Shown here piece by piece: positions 34,752 to 43,718 of a stretch of 64,000 nucleotides of DNA. This DNA is from an uncultured Dehalococcoidia bacterium (GTDB lineage Bacteria; Chloroflexota; Dehalococcoidia; Lucifugimonadales; CAJWER01): the NCBI GenBank assembly GCA_958296115.1, contig OY282442.1, positions 964,001-1,028,000 of the forward strand, read 5' to 3'. Both the position numbers and the translations under genes were made by a program. Position 1 is the stretch's first letter. Each line of letters opens with the position of its first letter. Under the pieces are notes generated by a model. That model did not search any database, was not told the origin of the DNA, and saw only the letters and a program-made list of their open reading frames with translations.

Positions 34752-35884
34752 GCCATGCGCTCGACGCTCAGCACGCCGGGGTCCGCGCCGTCCAGCATCA
34801 TCTCGACCGCGCGCTCCCCGGCGACCAGCCCCATCGAGTTGCCATGCCCCGTGAAGCCGACGCAGAAATAGACGTTTGGCTTGTGCGGCAGCATACCCAG
34901 AATCGGCAGCCCGTCCTCCGTCATGCCGTGAATACCCGCCCACCGACGGCTCACGCCGGCCGATGCCGCCTCCGGGAAGTGACGGCGTATGAAGCTTGCT
35001 ATGTAGCCCTGTACGTTGTCCGTCGTCTCGTCGCCCCAGGCGCGCTCCTGCTCCACGTGCTGCCACCTGCCCCCGCCGACCAGCAGCCTGCCGTCCGGCA
35101 GCTGCCGGTAGTAGCACTGCCTGTAGTTCATGCACATCACGTCGAGGAGCTTGGGAGCGGGCTTGGTCAGCAATACCTGCCCGCGCGCGGGCGCGACGTA
35201 TGGCAGGAAGAAGGGGTCCACGAGGCCCGCGTAGCCGTTCACGGCGAGCATCACCTTCTCGCACTCGATAATCCGCCGCCGCGTCCTAATCTCCACGCTT
35301 GCGCCGCGGCTCTCGATGGCGAACACCTCTTCGTTCTCGTACATCGAGGCGCCGCACGAGTAGGCGAGCGCCTGCGTCAGCTGGGCGGGATGGACCGCGA
35401 AGTCATCGGGCTGGCGCAGAGCGGCGCCGAATCCGCGCTCCAGGGGGTCGCGCTCGAGGAATTGGGACGCGAAGCCGTCGCGCTCCAGCAGCGACGCGCT
35501 TCGGCGCAGGTCGTCGTCCGACTCCCGCGAGCCGCCGAAGTAGTAGGTCCCGATGTCCTCGTGTTCGACGCCGTGCCGCCGCGAGAGCTCGCGCATCCGG
35601 CGGACGTTCGCGTCGGTCATCCGCCATATCTCCAGGGCCGTCCCGCGTCCGAACCGCTCCGCAGTCTCCGCGTAGCTGTCGCGCATCCCCAGCAGGACCA
35701 TGCCCGCGTTCCTGCCACTCGCTCCCGAAGCGGCGTACTGTCTCTCGACGACTGCGGCGTCCTTGTCGCGCTCCGACAACAGCCCAGCCATGTACGAGCC
35801 GACGAGCCCAGCCCCCACCACCACGACGTCGTGGCTGACCCGCGCTCTTTCCGCCGCCGTCTCCTGCCAATGCGAAACAGTCAT
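34748..35884 (-). CDS. FAD-dependent oxidoreductase (DAO family)
   Basis: 378 aa. The dinucleotide fold VVVVGAGLVGSYMAGLL is near residue 19, YAASGASGRNAGMVLLGMR is the glycine-oxidase/sarcosine-oxidase-like flavin loop, and RRWAGIHGMTEDGLPILG plus VGFTGHGNSMGLVAGE form the C-terminal FAD contacts. Members oxidise secondary or tertiary amines or D-amino acids to imines. GTGA-coupled to the amidohydrolase, suggesting oxidation followed by hydrolysis (inference). Confidence 0.82.
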   Translation of the reverse strand: MTVSHWQETAAERARVSHDVVVVGAGLVGSYMAGLLSERDKDAAVVERQYAASGASGRNAGMVLLGMRDSYAETAERFGRGTALEIWRMTDANVRRMRELSRRHGVEHEDIGTYYFGGSRESDDDLRRSASLLERDGFASQFLERDPLERGFGAALRQPDDFAVHPAQLTQALAYSCGASMYENEEVFAIESRGASVEIRTRRRIIECEKVMLAVNGYAGLVDPFFLPYVAPARGQVLLTKPAPKLLDVMCMNYRQCYYRQLPDGRLLVGGGRWQHVEQERAWGDETTDNVQGYIASFIRRHFPEAASAGVSRRWAGIHGMTEDGLPILGMLPHKPNVYFCVGFTGHGNSMGLVAGERAVEMMLDGADPGVLSVERMA

Positions 35885-36019
35885 ATCGCGCCATTCCGTA
35901 CCCGTTCACGTGGCGCGATTCTACGGCTTCGGTATGAGAATGACAACCGAGAGGCCCCCCAAGTCCATCATCATGTGATACCTGCAAAACTGAAAACAGG
36001 CCCGCCGGCGTATAGAGTA

Positions 36020-36048
36020 TTGACACCGGGGATCAAAGATGTTAGTAA
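36020..36048 (+). promoter_or_regulatory. Promoter of the ABC importer operon
   Basis: TTGACA (36020-36025), 17-nt spacer, TAGTAA (36043-36048), 81 nt before the binding-protein start. This is the clearest sigma70-type match upstream of any protein gene in the window. No operator was recognised. Confidence 0.5.
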
Positions 36049-36128
36049 TCTAGGGGTGCATTGGAGCCGGTTCTGTCGGTGGAGAGGCTTCACGTCAACC
36101 GAATCTCGAGTGAATTAGGAGGAGACGA

Positions 36129-38348
36129 TTGCTGAAATTGACGAACGTACGCTTGTTGATGGCGCTTGCGGCGACGCTCGCGCTGGTAGCCGTGGTGGCT
36201 TGCGGCGGCGCGACTGAGGATGAGGATACGGACGCAGGAGCGGCCGCGCCCGCCCCGACCACTGCGCCTGCCGCGCCGGCCCCGACGACCGCTCCCGCGG
36301 CTCCTGCCCCAACGGCCGCGCCTGCGGCGGCCAAGACGACCGACGCGATGCAGACGACCGATACGATGGATAAGGACGATTCCATGATGGCTGCCTTCGA
36401 CGGCAGTTTCTTGTGGGAGGGTCCAGCGCCCACGAGCTTCAGCGAGGCCCCGATGCTCGCGTCCATGGTCGCGGCGCAGACCATTCCCGCGGTCGAGGAC
36501 AGGCTGCCCGATGCCGCGGACGTCCACGTGGTTCCAGTGGTAGAGCGGATAGGGGACTACGGCGGCACGTGGCGCCGCGCGTTCACCGGCCCGAACGACG
36601 GCCAGAACGCGGACCGCATCATGATGGACGAGGACATCAAGTTCGACCTGGACGGGACGACCATCATCCCGAACCTGGCCAAGGCGTTCGAGTCGAGCGC
36701 GGACGGGACGACCTTCACGCTGCAGCTTCGCAAGGGCCTGAAGTGGTCGGACGGCACGCCTTTCACCGCCGACAACTACATATGGTGGTGGGAGAACGTC
36801 GTCAACAACGAGGAGATCAACCCGGGCCGCAACAAGCAGCTGGGGTGGTCTGGCTACAACCCTGATACGGTGAAGAAGATCGACGACTACACCATCCAGT
36901 GGGTGCTGCCTGAGCCGGGCGACGGCTTCATCGACCAGCTTGCGACGTACCGGACTGGCGGGTTCACGCTTCACGGGCGAATCGCCGACGGCACCTATGG
37001 GCCGCATCACTACATGATGCAGTTCCACAGGGACTTCGTCGAGGACCAGAACGCCTACGACAAGATGGTTACGGACGAGGGCTTCGAGAGCTGGCCGCTC
37101 TTCTTCAAGAACAAGGGCAACCCGCTCCGCAACACCGAGGTCCCGGTCGTCTCTCCTTGGCAGTTGACCAGCCCCATCACCGAGCAGATCTACGAGTGGG
37201 AGCGCAATCCCTACTACTGGGCGGTTGACCCCGAAGGCAACCAGCTTCCATACATCGACAAGATCTCGATGGTGCTCACGGGCGACAAGGAGGTTCTGAA
37301 CCTCAAGGCCATCGCCGGCGAGATCGACTTCCAGCACCGCCACATCGAGATGGCGAAGGTTCCGGTCATTCGCGAGAACGAGGACGCTTGCAACTGCGTG
37401 GTCAAGTTCTGGCCGTCCCCGCACGGGGCGCAGGCCGGCCTCGTGCTGAACCTCACCTACGGACTCGGCGATGGCATCGACTACGAGCCGGACACCGAGA
37501 TCCAGAAGTGGATGCACAACAAGGACTTCCGCATCGCGTTGTCCTATGCGATCGACCGCAACCGCGTGAACCAGGTCATCTTCCTCGGACTTGGCACGCC
37601 GATGCAGACCTCGTTCATCAAGGGGCATAACTACTACCCCGGCGACGAGTACGCGTTCAAGGCCACCGAGTTGGACAGGGACCTGGCCAACAAGATGCTC
37701 GACGACATGGGCCTGTCCGCGAAGGACAGCGACGGGATGCGACTGCGGACCGACGGGTCCGGCGATACGCTGGACTTCGAGCTCGGTTACATCGCGGAGT
37801 ATTTCGTGGACTACGAGGGCATCTCCGAGATGGTCCAGGAGGACCTCCGCAAGGTCGGCATCAAGACCCACCTGAAGGCGGAGGACGTGAAGCTCTACGC
37901 AGACAGGCGAGCCGCGAACACCCACATCATGACCACCAGCGGCACGGGCGGACAGCGCTACCCGATGAACCTGTCCGAGTGGTTCGGCATCGCGCCGGGC
38001 ATCAGGAACTGGTACACCGGAGCCGAGGACGCCTACGCCGCCGGCAACCCGGTGTACGAGCCAACGGACCCCGCGATTCTGCGGATCAAGGAGTTGACGG
38101 ACGAGGCGAAGAAGCTGCGCTACTCCGACCGCAAGGCCAACTACATCGAGACGCAGCAGATCTTCATCGACAACATGTTCGCCATCGGCCTCGTCGGCGG
38201 CACGCCGGCGTTCAATGGCGTAGTCGTCCACAAGAAGAACTTCATGAACGTGCCGGACATCGCGCCGAACCAGTCGGCGCTCCAGAATCCTGGAATAGCC
38301 CGCACCGTCCAGTTCTTCTTCGATGGCGGCAAGAACGACTCCGAGTAG
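36129..38348 (+). CDS. ABC transporter solute-binding lipoprotein, family 5
   Basis: 739 aa. Lipobox VAVVAC, then a linker with repeats of APAPTTAPA, then the SBP_bac_5 domain: TFTLQLRKGLKWSDGTPFTADN (seen near 195), FRIALSYAIDRNRVNQVIFLG near 460 and the C-terminal lobe. It is longer than DppA/OppA because of the linker and inserts. Delivers peptides or oligosaccharides to the permeases behind it. AGGAGG precedes the TTG start. The protein fragment at 1-409 is a paralogue. Confidence 0.87.
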   Translation: MLKLTNVRLLMALAATLALVAVVACGGATEDEDTDAGAAAPAPTTAPAAPAPTTAPAAPAPTAAPAAAKTTDAMQTTDTMDKDDSMMAAFDGSFLWEGPAPTSFSEAPMLASMVAAQTIPAVEDRLPDAADVHVVPVVERIGDYGGTWRRAFTGPNDGQNADRIMMDEDIKFDLDGTTIIPNLAKAFESSADGTTFTLQLRKGLKWSDGTPFTADNYIWWWENVVNNEEINPGRNKQLGWSGYNPDTVKKIDDYTIQWVLPEPGDGFIDQLATYRTGGFTLHGRIADGTYGPHHYMMQFHRDFVEDQNAYDKMVTDEGFESWPLFFKNKGNPLRNTEVPVVSPWQLTSPITEQIYEWERNPYYWAVDPEGNQLPYIDKISMVLTGDKEVLNLKAIAGEIDFQHRHIEMAKVPVIRENEDACNCVVKFWPSPHGAQAGLVLNLTYGLGDGIDYEPDTEIQKWMHNKDFRIALSYAIDRNRVNQVIFLGLGTPMQTSFIKGHNYYPGDEYAFKATELDRDLANKMLDDMGLSAKDSDGMRLRTDGSGDTLDFELGYIAEYFVDYEGISEMVQEDLRKVGIKTHLKAEDVKLYADRRAANTHIMTTSGTGGQRYPMNLSEWFGIAPGIRNWYTGAEDAYAAGNPVYEPTDPAILRIKELTDEAKKLRYSDRKANYIETQQIFIDNMFAIGLVGGTPAFNGVVVHKKNFMNVPDIAPNQSALQNPGIARTVQFFFDGGKNDSE

Positions 38349-38359
38349 AGACGACCAGA

Positions 38360-38400
38360 CCTTTCGGGGGCGGCCCAAGCGCTTGGCCGCCCCCGAAAGG
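38360..38400 (+). terminator. 16-bp perfect hairpin after the binding-protein gene
   Basis: CCTTTCGGGGGCGGCC (38360-38375) pairs with GGCCGCCCCCGAAAGG (38385-38400) around a 9-nt loop. No T run follows, so it is either a non-canonical terminator or an mRNA-stabilising hairpin that would raise binding-protein mRNA above the permease mRNA, as known for several ABC importers. A weaker hairpin, GCGGG/CCCGC, lies at about 38472-38486. Confidence 0.6.
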
Positions 38401-38548
38401 GTTCGAACCACCGCACGCACGGCAGCCAAGGCCGTTCTTGGACGGGCTGGCGTGGACTGACATTGAGAAGCGCGGGTTCAACCCGCCAATGCGACGCGAG
38501 GCAGCCAGACTTTAGTTAGAGAGACGCAACGGGCTCGAGACTACAACA

Positions 38549-39553
38549 GTGCTCAACTTCATAATTCGCCGCTCGCTGCTTGCGCTGCTCACGATATGGG
38601 CATTGTCCGTCATGTCCTTCGTGATCATCCAGCTTCCTCCGGGCGACTACGCCGACCAGTACGTGCAGGAGCTCCTGCAGGGCGGCTGGGCCTCTGGGGG
38701 CGCTGGGGCGATTGCGGAGGAGATGGAACGGAACCTGCGCAGGGAGTACGGCCTCGACCAGCCCCTGTTCGTGCAGTACGTGAAGTGGGCTTGGAGGATG
38801 GTGCAGGGCGACTTCGGGCAGTCCTTGGAGTTCCAGAAGCCTGTCCGCGACGTGGTCGGCGAGCGCCTGCTCATGACGGTGATCTTGGCGGGCACGACCG
38901 CGCTGTTCGCATGGGGGCTGTCCATTCCAATCGGGATATACTCCGCGGTTCGGCATCACCGCATCGAGGACTATACGGTTACCTTCATAGGATTCGTAGG
39001 GCTGGCGGTCCCGGATTTCCTGCTCGCGCTCTGGCTGCTGTGGATGTCGTTCAAGTTCTTCCCCGGGCTGGGCATAGGCGGGCTGTTCTCGCCGGAGTAC
39101 ATCGACGCGCCTTGGAGCGTGGCCCGGGTAATCGATCTGATGTCTCACCTGTGGATAGCCGCCCTGGTGGTGGGCACCGCGGGCACGGCCGCGCTAATCA
39201 GGGTGATGCGGGCGAACCTGCTGGACGAGCTTCACAAGCCATACGTGGTAACGGCGCGCGCGAAGGGCGTGACGGAATGGAAGCTGCTGCTGAAGTACCC
39301 CGTGCGGCTTGCGCTAAACCCGCTGGTGAGCACGCTGGGCTACCTGCTGCCGTTCCTGATGTCGGGCAGCATAATAGTGTCCGTAGTGCTGGACCTTCCT
39401 ACGGAGGGGCCTCTGCTGCTGCGGGCGCTGCTGGCAGAGGACCTGTATATATCGGCGACCATCGTGCTGCTGCTTGGCACGCTGACCGTCATAGGAACGC
39501 TGATGTCGGACATACTGTTGGGACTTCTCGATCCCAGGATAAGGATTTCGTAA
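38549..39553 (+). CDS. ABC transporter permease, DppB type (copy 1)
   Basis: 334 aa, six predicted helices. MLNFIIRRSLLALLTIWALS is the N-terminal helix, and the ATPase-contacting EAA loop is VVTARAKGVTEWKLLLKYP near residue 235. A GTG start is used. Nearly the same protein is encoded at 40712-41710, with long stretches of shared nucleotide sequence; the third helix region and the whole C-terminal half are almost identical. Confidence 0.9.
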   Translation: MLNFIIRRSLLALLTIWALSVMSFVIIQLPPGDYADQYVQELLQGGWASGGAGAIAEEMERNLRREYGLDQPLFVQYVKWAWRMVQGDFGQSLEFQKPVRDVVGERLLMTVILAGTTALFAWGLSIPIGIYSAVRHHRIEDYTVTFIGFVGLAVPDFLLALWLLWMSFKFFPGLGIGGLFSPEYIDAPWSVARVIDLMSHLWIAALVVGTAGTAALIRVMRANLLDELHKPYVVTARAKGVTEWKLLLKYPVRLALNPLVSTLGYLLPFLMSGSIIVSVVLDLPTEGPLLLRALLAEDLYISATIVLLLGTLTVIGTLMSDILLGLLDPRIRIS

Positions 39554-39559
39554 CGCAAC

Positions 39560-40702
39560 ATGGTACTGGCAGACACAGGGGTACAGGCGGAGCGGAGCTC
39601 GGCGCTCGACCGGGAAGAAGAGAAGGTATTCGTCGCCTCGCAATGGCGGCTGATGTGGTGGCGCTTCGCCAAGCACAAGGCGGCGTTCTTCGCAGGCGTG
39701 GTAATCATCCTGCTCTACCTGGTGTCGTTCGGCGCAGAGTTCGTAGCGAGCTCTGACCCCTCCGCGGGGCTTGTCGAGCACGCTTACATGCCGCCCCAGT
39801 CCATCAGGTGGTTCGACGACGGGCGGTTCAGCCCTCACGTCAACGGGGTAGTGAGCGCGAGGGACTCGTTCACGCTGAAGATGACGCACGAGGTGGACCC
39901 GGACGTCAAGGTCCCAATCAGCTTCTTCATACGCGGGTACGAGTACGAGTTCCTGGGTATATTCAAGTCGGACCGGCACCTGTTCGGCATAGAGGGCGAC
40001 GAAAGTCGGCCGGCGCCCTTCATCATGGGTACGGACAAGCTTGGCCGGGACCTCTATTCGAGGATAATCTACGGCACGCGAATATCCATGTCCATCGGGC
40101 TGGTGGGAGTGGTCGTCAGCCTGGCGCTCGGCATCGTGCTGGGGGGGCTGTCGGGTTTCTACGGCGGCGTAACCGACACCATCATCCAGCGGATCATCGA
40201 GATATTGCGCTCGGTGCCCACCATCCCGTTGTGGATAGCGCTGGCGGCGGCGGTGCCGGGCGACTGGAGCACGCTTCGCATATACTTCGCCATCACCATC
40301 ATCATCTCGCTGCTGGCGTGGACGGAGCTCGGTCGCGTGGTGCGCGGCAGGTTCCTGTCGCTGCGCGAGGAGGAGTTCGTCACGGCGGCGCGTCTGGCGG
40401 GGGCGAGCGACATCCGGATAATCCTCAGGCACATGGTGCCGGCTTTCACGAGCCACGTCATCGCGGCGGCGACGCTGGCGATACCGTTCATGATAATCAG
40501 CGAGACGGCGTTGAGCTTCCTGGGACTTGGGCTTCGACCGCCCGCTATCAGCTGGGGCGTGCTGCTGAAGGCGGCGCAGAACGTGCAGGCGGTGGCAGTC
40601 TATCCCTGGCTGATGCTGCCGGCGATGCCAGTGGTAATCGCCGTGCTGTCGTTCAACTTCATGGGAGATGGCCTCAGGGACGCGGCTGACCCGTATGGCT
40701 AG
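39560..40702 (+). CDS. ABC transporter permease, DppC type
   Basis: 380 aa. The soluble insert after helix 1 is longer than in E. coli DppC. FIMGTDKLGRDLYSRIIYGTRISMS is the DppC hallmark near residue 155, FVTAARLAGASDIRIILRHMVP is the EAA loop near 275 and FLGLGLRPPAISWGVLL near 315. It starts 7 nt behind copy 1 of the DppB-type gene and 10 nt before copy 2. Confidence 0.9.
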   Translation: MVLADTGVQAERSSALDREEEKVFVASQWRLMWWRFAKHKAAFFAGVVIILLYLVSFGAEFVASSDPSAGLVEHAYMPPQSIRWFDDGRFSPHVNGVVSARDSFTLKMTHEVDPDVKVPISFFIRGYEYEFLGIFKSDRHLFGIEGDESRPAPFIMGTDKLGRDLYSRIIYGTRISMSIGLVGVVVSLALGIVLGGLSGFYGGVTDTIIQRIIEILRSVPTIPLWIALAAAVPGDWSTLRIYFAITIIISLLAWTELGRVVRGRFLSLREEEFVTAARLAGASDIRIILRHMVPAFTSHVIAAATLAIPFMIISETALSFLGLGLRPPAISWGVLLKAAQNVQAVAVYPWLMLPAMPVVIAVLSFNFMGDGLRDAADPYG

Positions 40703-40711
40703 GCCGCAGCC

Positions 40712-41710
40712 ATGCTGACCTTCATAATCCGCCGATGCCTGCTGGCGCTGCTCACGATATGGGCGCTGTCCGTCATGGCGTTCGTCATCATCCAGCTCCC
40801 CCCGGGCGACTACGTCGATCAGTACATCCTAGAGCTGGCCGGCGGCAATCCGGCCGCGCTGACCGGGGATTTCCAGAGGATCGAGGAGAGCCTGCGGAGC
40901 CAATACGGCCTCGACCAGCCCGTATTCGTCCAGTACCTCAAGTGGGCGTGGAAGATGGTGAGGCTGGACTTCGGGCAGTCCTTGGAGTTCCAGAGACCCG
41001 TCAGGGAGGTGGTCGGCGAGCGCCTGTTCATGACTATCATCCTGGCGGGCACGACCGCGCTGTTCGCATGGGGGTTGTCCATCCCGATAGGGATATACTC
41101 GGCGGTGCGGCAGCACAGCGTCGAGGATTACACCGTAACCTTCATCGGGTTCGTCGGCCTTGCTGTGCCCGACTTCCTGCTCGCGCTCTGGCTGTTGTGG
41201 GTGTCGTTCAGGCTGTTCCCAGACCAGAGCATAGGCGGGCTGTTCTCGCCGGAGTACATGGAGGCCCCGTGGAGCATGGGACGGGTCGTCGATCTGATGT
41301 CCCACCTGTGGATAGCGGCGCTCGTCGTCGGCACTGCGGGCACGGCCGCGCTAATCAGGGTGATGCGGGCGAACCTGCTGGACGAGCTCCACAAGCCATA
41401 CGTGGTAACGGCGAGGGCGAAGGGCGTGCCGGAGTGGAAGCTGCTGCTGAAGTACCCCGTGCGGCTTGCGCTCAATCCGCTGGTGAGCACGCTGGGCTAC
41501 CTGCTGCCGTTCCTGATGTCGGGCAGCATCATCGTGTCCGTTGTGCTGAACCTGCCGACGGAGGGTCCGCTTCTGCTGCGGGCGCTGCTGGCGGAGGACC
41601 TGTTCGTGTCCGCGACAATCGTGCTGCTGCTTGGCACGCTGACGGTGGTGGGGACGCTGATGTCGGATATAATGCTCGGCATCCTCGACCCGCGCATCAG
41701 GGTGTCATAG
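40712..41710 (+). CDS. ABC transporter permease, DppB type (copy 2)
   Basis: 332 aa, paralogue of 38549-39553. It differs mainly in residues about 45-65 (YILELAGGNPAALTGDFQ instead of YVQELLQGGWASGGAG) and in scattered positions, with the EAA loop VVTARAKGVPEWKLLLKYP intact. The operon is therefore binding protein-B-C-B, and no nucleotide-binding subunit is encoded next to it. Confidence 0.9.
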   Translation: MLTFIIRRCLLALLTIWALSVMAFVIIQLPPGDYVDQYILELAGGNPAALTGDFQRIEESLRSQYGLDQPVFVQYLKWAWKMVRLDFGQSLEFQRPVREVVGERLFMTIILAGTTALFAWGLSIPIGIYSAVRQHSVEDYTVTFIGFVGLAVPDFLLALWLLWVSFRLFPDQSIGGLFSPEYMEAPWSMGRVVDLMSHLWIAALVVGTAGTAALIRVMRANLLDELHKPYVVTARAKGVPEWKLLLKYPVRLALNPLVSTLGYLLPFLMSGSIIVSVVLNLPTEGPLLLRALLAEDLFVSATIVLLLGTLTVVGTLMSDIMLGILDPRIRVS

Positions 41711-42134
41711 CCGCGGATCTGGCGAGTCCCCGCAGGAATCGAGACCCAACCCCCCCCCCCGGTCCCTCGCTCTGCCCCGCAGGGCAAGCGCATCTTGGTA
41801 GGCGAGCCAACGTGAACCAGGGCCAACCCGCTTGGGGCTGTCCCTATGTGTCTCCCGCCTGGATTTTCAGGATTGGGAATGGGGAGAGGGGCGGACGCGC
41901 TGAATTATCCTCGCCCTAGCCTTCTGTCGTGAAGGGGGTGGGGAGGTGGCAGGCGGGACGCCTGCGCTCCTGCGTCTATGTCGCGTTGTCTCTGTCCGGC
42001 TCCTTCGGTTGGCGCTCTGGCGGGTTCTAGCCGCCTCTGCGCCTGATTCACCCTCTTCCCTCAAGGGGGAGGGACGCAGGGCGGGGCGTTTGCCCTCACC
42101 CTGGCCCTTTCCCCCGTGAGGGAGAGGGTACTTG
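41711..42134. other. Gene-free stretch before element B
   Basis: No protein or RNA gene seen. It contains an 11-nt C run (41750-41760), a fragment of the AATCCTGATTCAG repeat in the form ATTTTCAGGATTGGGAA near 41862-41878, and two REP-like palindromes in inverted orientation between 42049 and 42129 that belong to the outer part of element B. Confidence 0.6.
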
Positions 42135-42568
42135 GCGGGTCTTGCGACCCGCGTCCTATCTACTCCTGGTTCCCCCGCTCTCGCGGGAGATGAGTATGCC
42201 TTGCAAGGCAGTGACTCCGGTACTTGCTTCGAGGATGCCGACGTCGATCGCCCGCCGACACTGGGGGTGCAGCCCCTCCTCTAACTTTCCCGGACGGCTG
42301 ACGGGCCCTTGCGGGACCGCCTGCGTTTCGCGCTTGGACCTTCCACCCGCCAAGGCGTCGGGCTGCGCTGGCTACGGTCCTCCCGTGTTACCGAGAGTCC
42401 GCACCTGGAACGGGGGAGACGCATTTAGCGCTGCGTCGTCCTGGCGAGGCGCCGAAACGCAGACCGACCTTCCCATACCGCGGGTGGTCCCGTCCCAACA
42501 TCAGCGACGGTATGATGCCGAAGGCAGAGGTCAATCTGCGCCCGTTTGGAGTACGCCCCTTCGGGCCG
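42135..42568 (-). ncRNA. Candidate structured RNA, copy B
   Basis: Same predicted fold as copy A. The GACGCA/TGCGTC stem is kept although the loop changes, the CTCCCGC-GAGA-GCGGG hairpin is kept with a U-G pair, and the final hairpin has loop GCAA on the transcript strand. Promoter spacing is 18 nt as in the other copies. Confidence 0.42.
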
Positions 42569-42640
42569 TCTACTAGACTAGCACGGCTGTTCTCGCGGTG
42601 TCAAGGGGCAGTTTGGGGCAATCTTGGGGCAATTTGGGTG
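42135..42640 (-). repeat. Repeat element B (inverted, partly truncated copy)
   Basis: Minus-strand copy of the core of elements A and C, from the AAATTGCCC motif near 42640 through the promoter (TTGACA 42604-42599, TAGTCT 42580-42575) to the last hairpin (42152-42135). Only two REP-like units follow it (42049-42129), so the downstream part present in A and C is shortened. Nucleotide differences from A are scattered, with the largest between about 42490 and 42540. Confidence 0.85.
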
Positions 42641-42743
42641 ATTTAGATGCGATTGCCCTCTGTCCCTCCGCGCCAAATCTGGCGCTCTCGACGTCCAGCG
42701 GCTACAATTTATGTGAGCCAGCGACTGCCACAGGAGCCCCCGC

Positions 42744-43718
42744 TTGAACGAATATGCCGTCAGGGCCGCCGCCCTTTCCCGAAGCTACAACGGGGTGAAG
42801 GCGGTGGACGCCATAGACCTAGCCGTATCGCACGGCGAGATATACGGCTTTCTGGGTCCGAACGGCGCAGGCAAGACCACCGTCCTCAGGATGCTCACGA
42901 CCCTGCTGCTGCCCACGGGAGGCTCCGCGTCAGTCGCAGGCCACGACATCGTGAAGGAGCCGACCGCCGTCCGACTCCGAATCGGGGCCGCCCTCCAGGA
43001 AGCCGCCCTGGACGAGAAGCAGACAGGCCGGGAGCTCCTAGCGCTCCAGGCCCGGCTCTACGGCCTCCGCGGCTCCGTCATCAAGCGGCGCATAGACGAC
43101 CTCACGGGGCTGGTGGACATCGGCGACGCCATGGACCGCTTCATCAGCACCTACTCCGGCGGCATGAAGAGAAGGCTCGACCTTGCGGCAGCTCTCATAC
43201 ACGACCCCCAAATACTCTTCTTGGACGAGCCGACGACGGGGCTCGACCCAATCAGCCGCGTCAAGGTCTGGGAAGAGGTCCGGCGCGTCAACTCCGAGCT
43301 CGGCGTCACCATCTTCCTCACCACGCAGTACCTCGAAGAGGCCGACCACCTCGCGCTGCGCGTCGGCATCATCGACCAGGGCAAGATAGTCGCCGAGGGC
43401 CTGCCCGGCGACCTCAAGCGCTCCATCGGCTCGGACGTCATCGTCGCCAGGATAGAGGGCGAGCTGGCAGACGCGGCGCAGTCTTGCGAGCGCGTCCCAG
43501 GCGTGGCGAACGTCGAGCTCCACGACGACGAGATCACCGTCAGCGTCGCCGACGGCCCGAAGGTGGTCGGCCCCGTTGCAATCGCGCTCGACCAGTCCGG
43601 CGTGTCCGTCCAGGAGATCACGCTCCGCACGCCGACCCTCGACGACGTGTTCCTGCATTACACCGGCGCGCGCCTCGAAGTCGACGCCGACGTGCCCGAT
43701 AGCGGAGAGGCACAGTGA
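42744..43718 (+). CDS. ABC exporter ATP-binding protein, DrrA type
   Basis: 324 aa. Walker A GPNGAGKTT near residue 40, Q-loop ALQEAALDEKQ, signature YSGGMKRRLDLA near 139, Walker B ILFLDEPTTGLDP near 160 and the switch His replaced by Gln in FLTTQYLEEADH, as is common in DrrA-type ATPases. The C-terminal 90 residues form the extra domain seen in daunorubicin-resistance proteins. TTG start with AGGAG 8 nt upstream. Coupled by TGA/GTG overlap to its permease. Confidence 0.88.
   Translation: MNEYAVRAAALSRSYNGVKAVDAIDLAVSHGEIYGFLGPNGAGKTTVLRMLTTLLLPTGGSASVAGHDIVKEPTAVRLRIGAALQEAALDEKQTGRELLALQARLYGLRGSVIKRRIDDLTGLVDIGDAMDRFISTYSGGMKRRLDLAAALIHDPQILFLDEPTTGLDPISRVKVWEEVRRVNSELGVTIFLTTQYLEEADHLALRVGIIDQGKIVAEGLPGDLKRSIGSDVIVARIEGELADAAQSCERVPGVANVELHDDEITVSVADGPKVVGPVAIALDQSGVSVQEITLRTPTLDDVFLHYTGARLEVDADVPDSGEAQ

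Noticed and set aside
36220-36345. Tandem repeats in the binding-protein linker as a CRISPR or VNTR
   Set aside because: They encode an Ala/Pro/Thr lipoprotein linker in frame; no spacers or regular repeat-spacer pattern. No CRISPR array was seen anywhere in the window.
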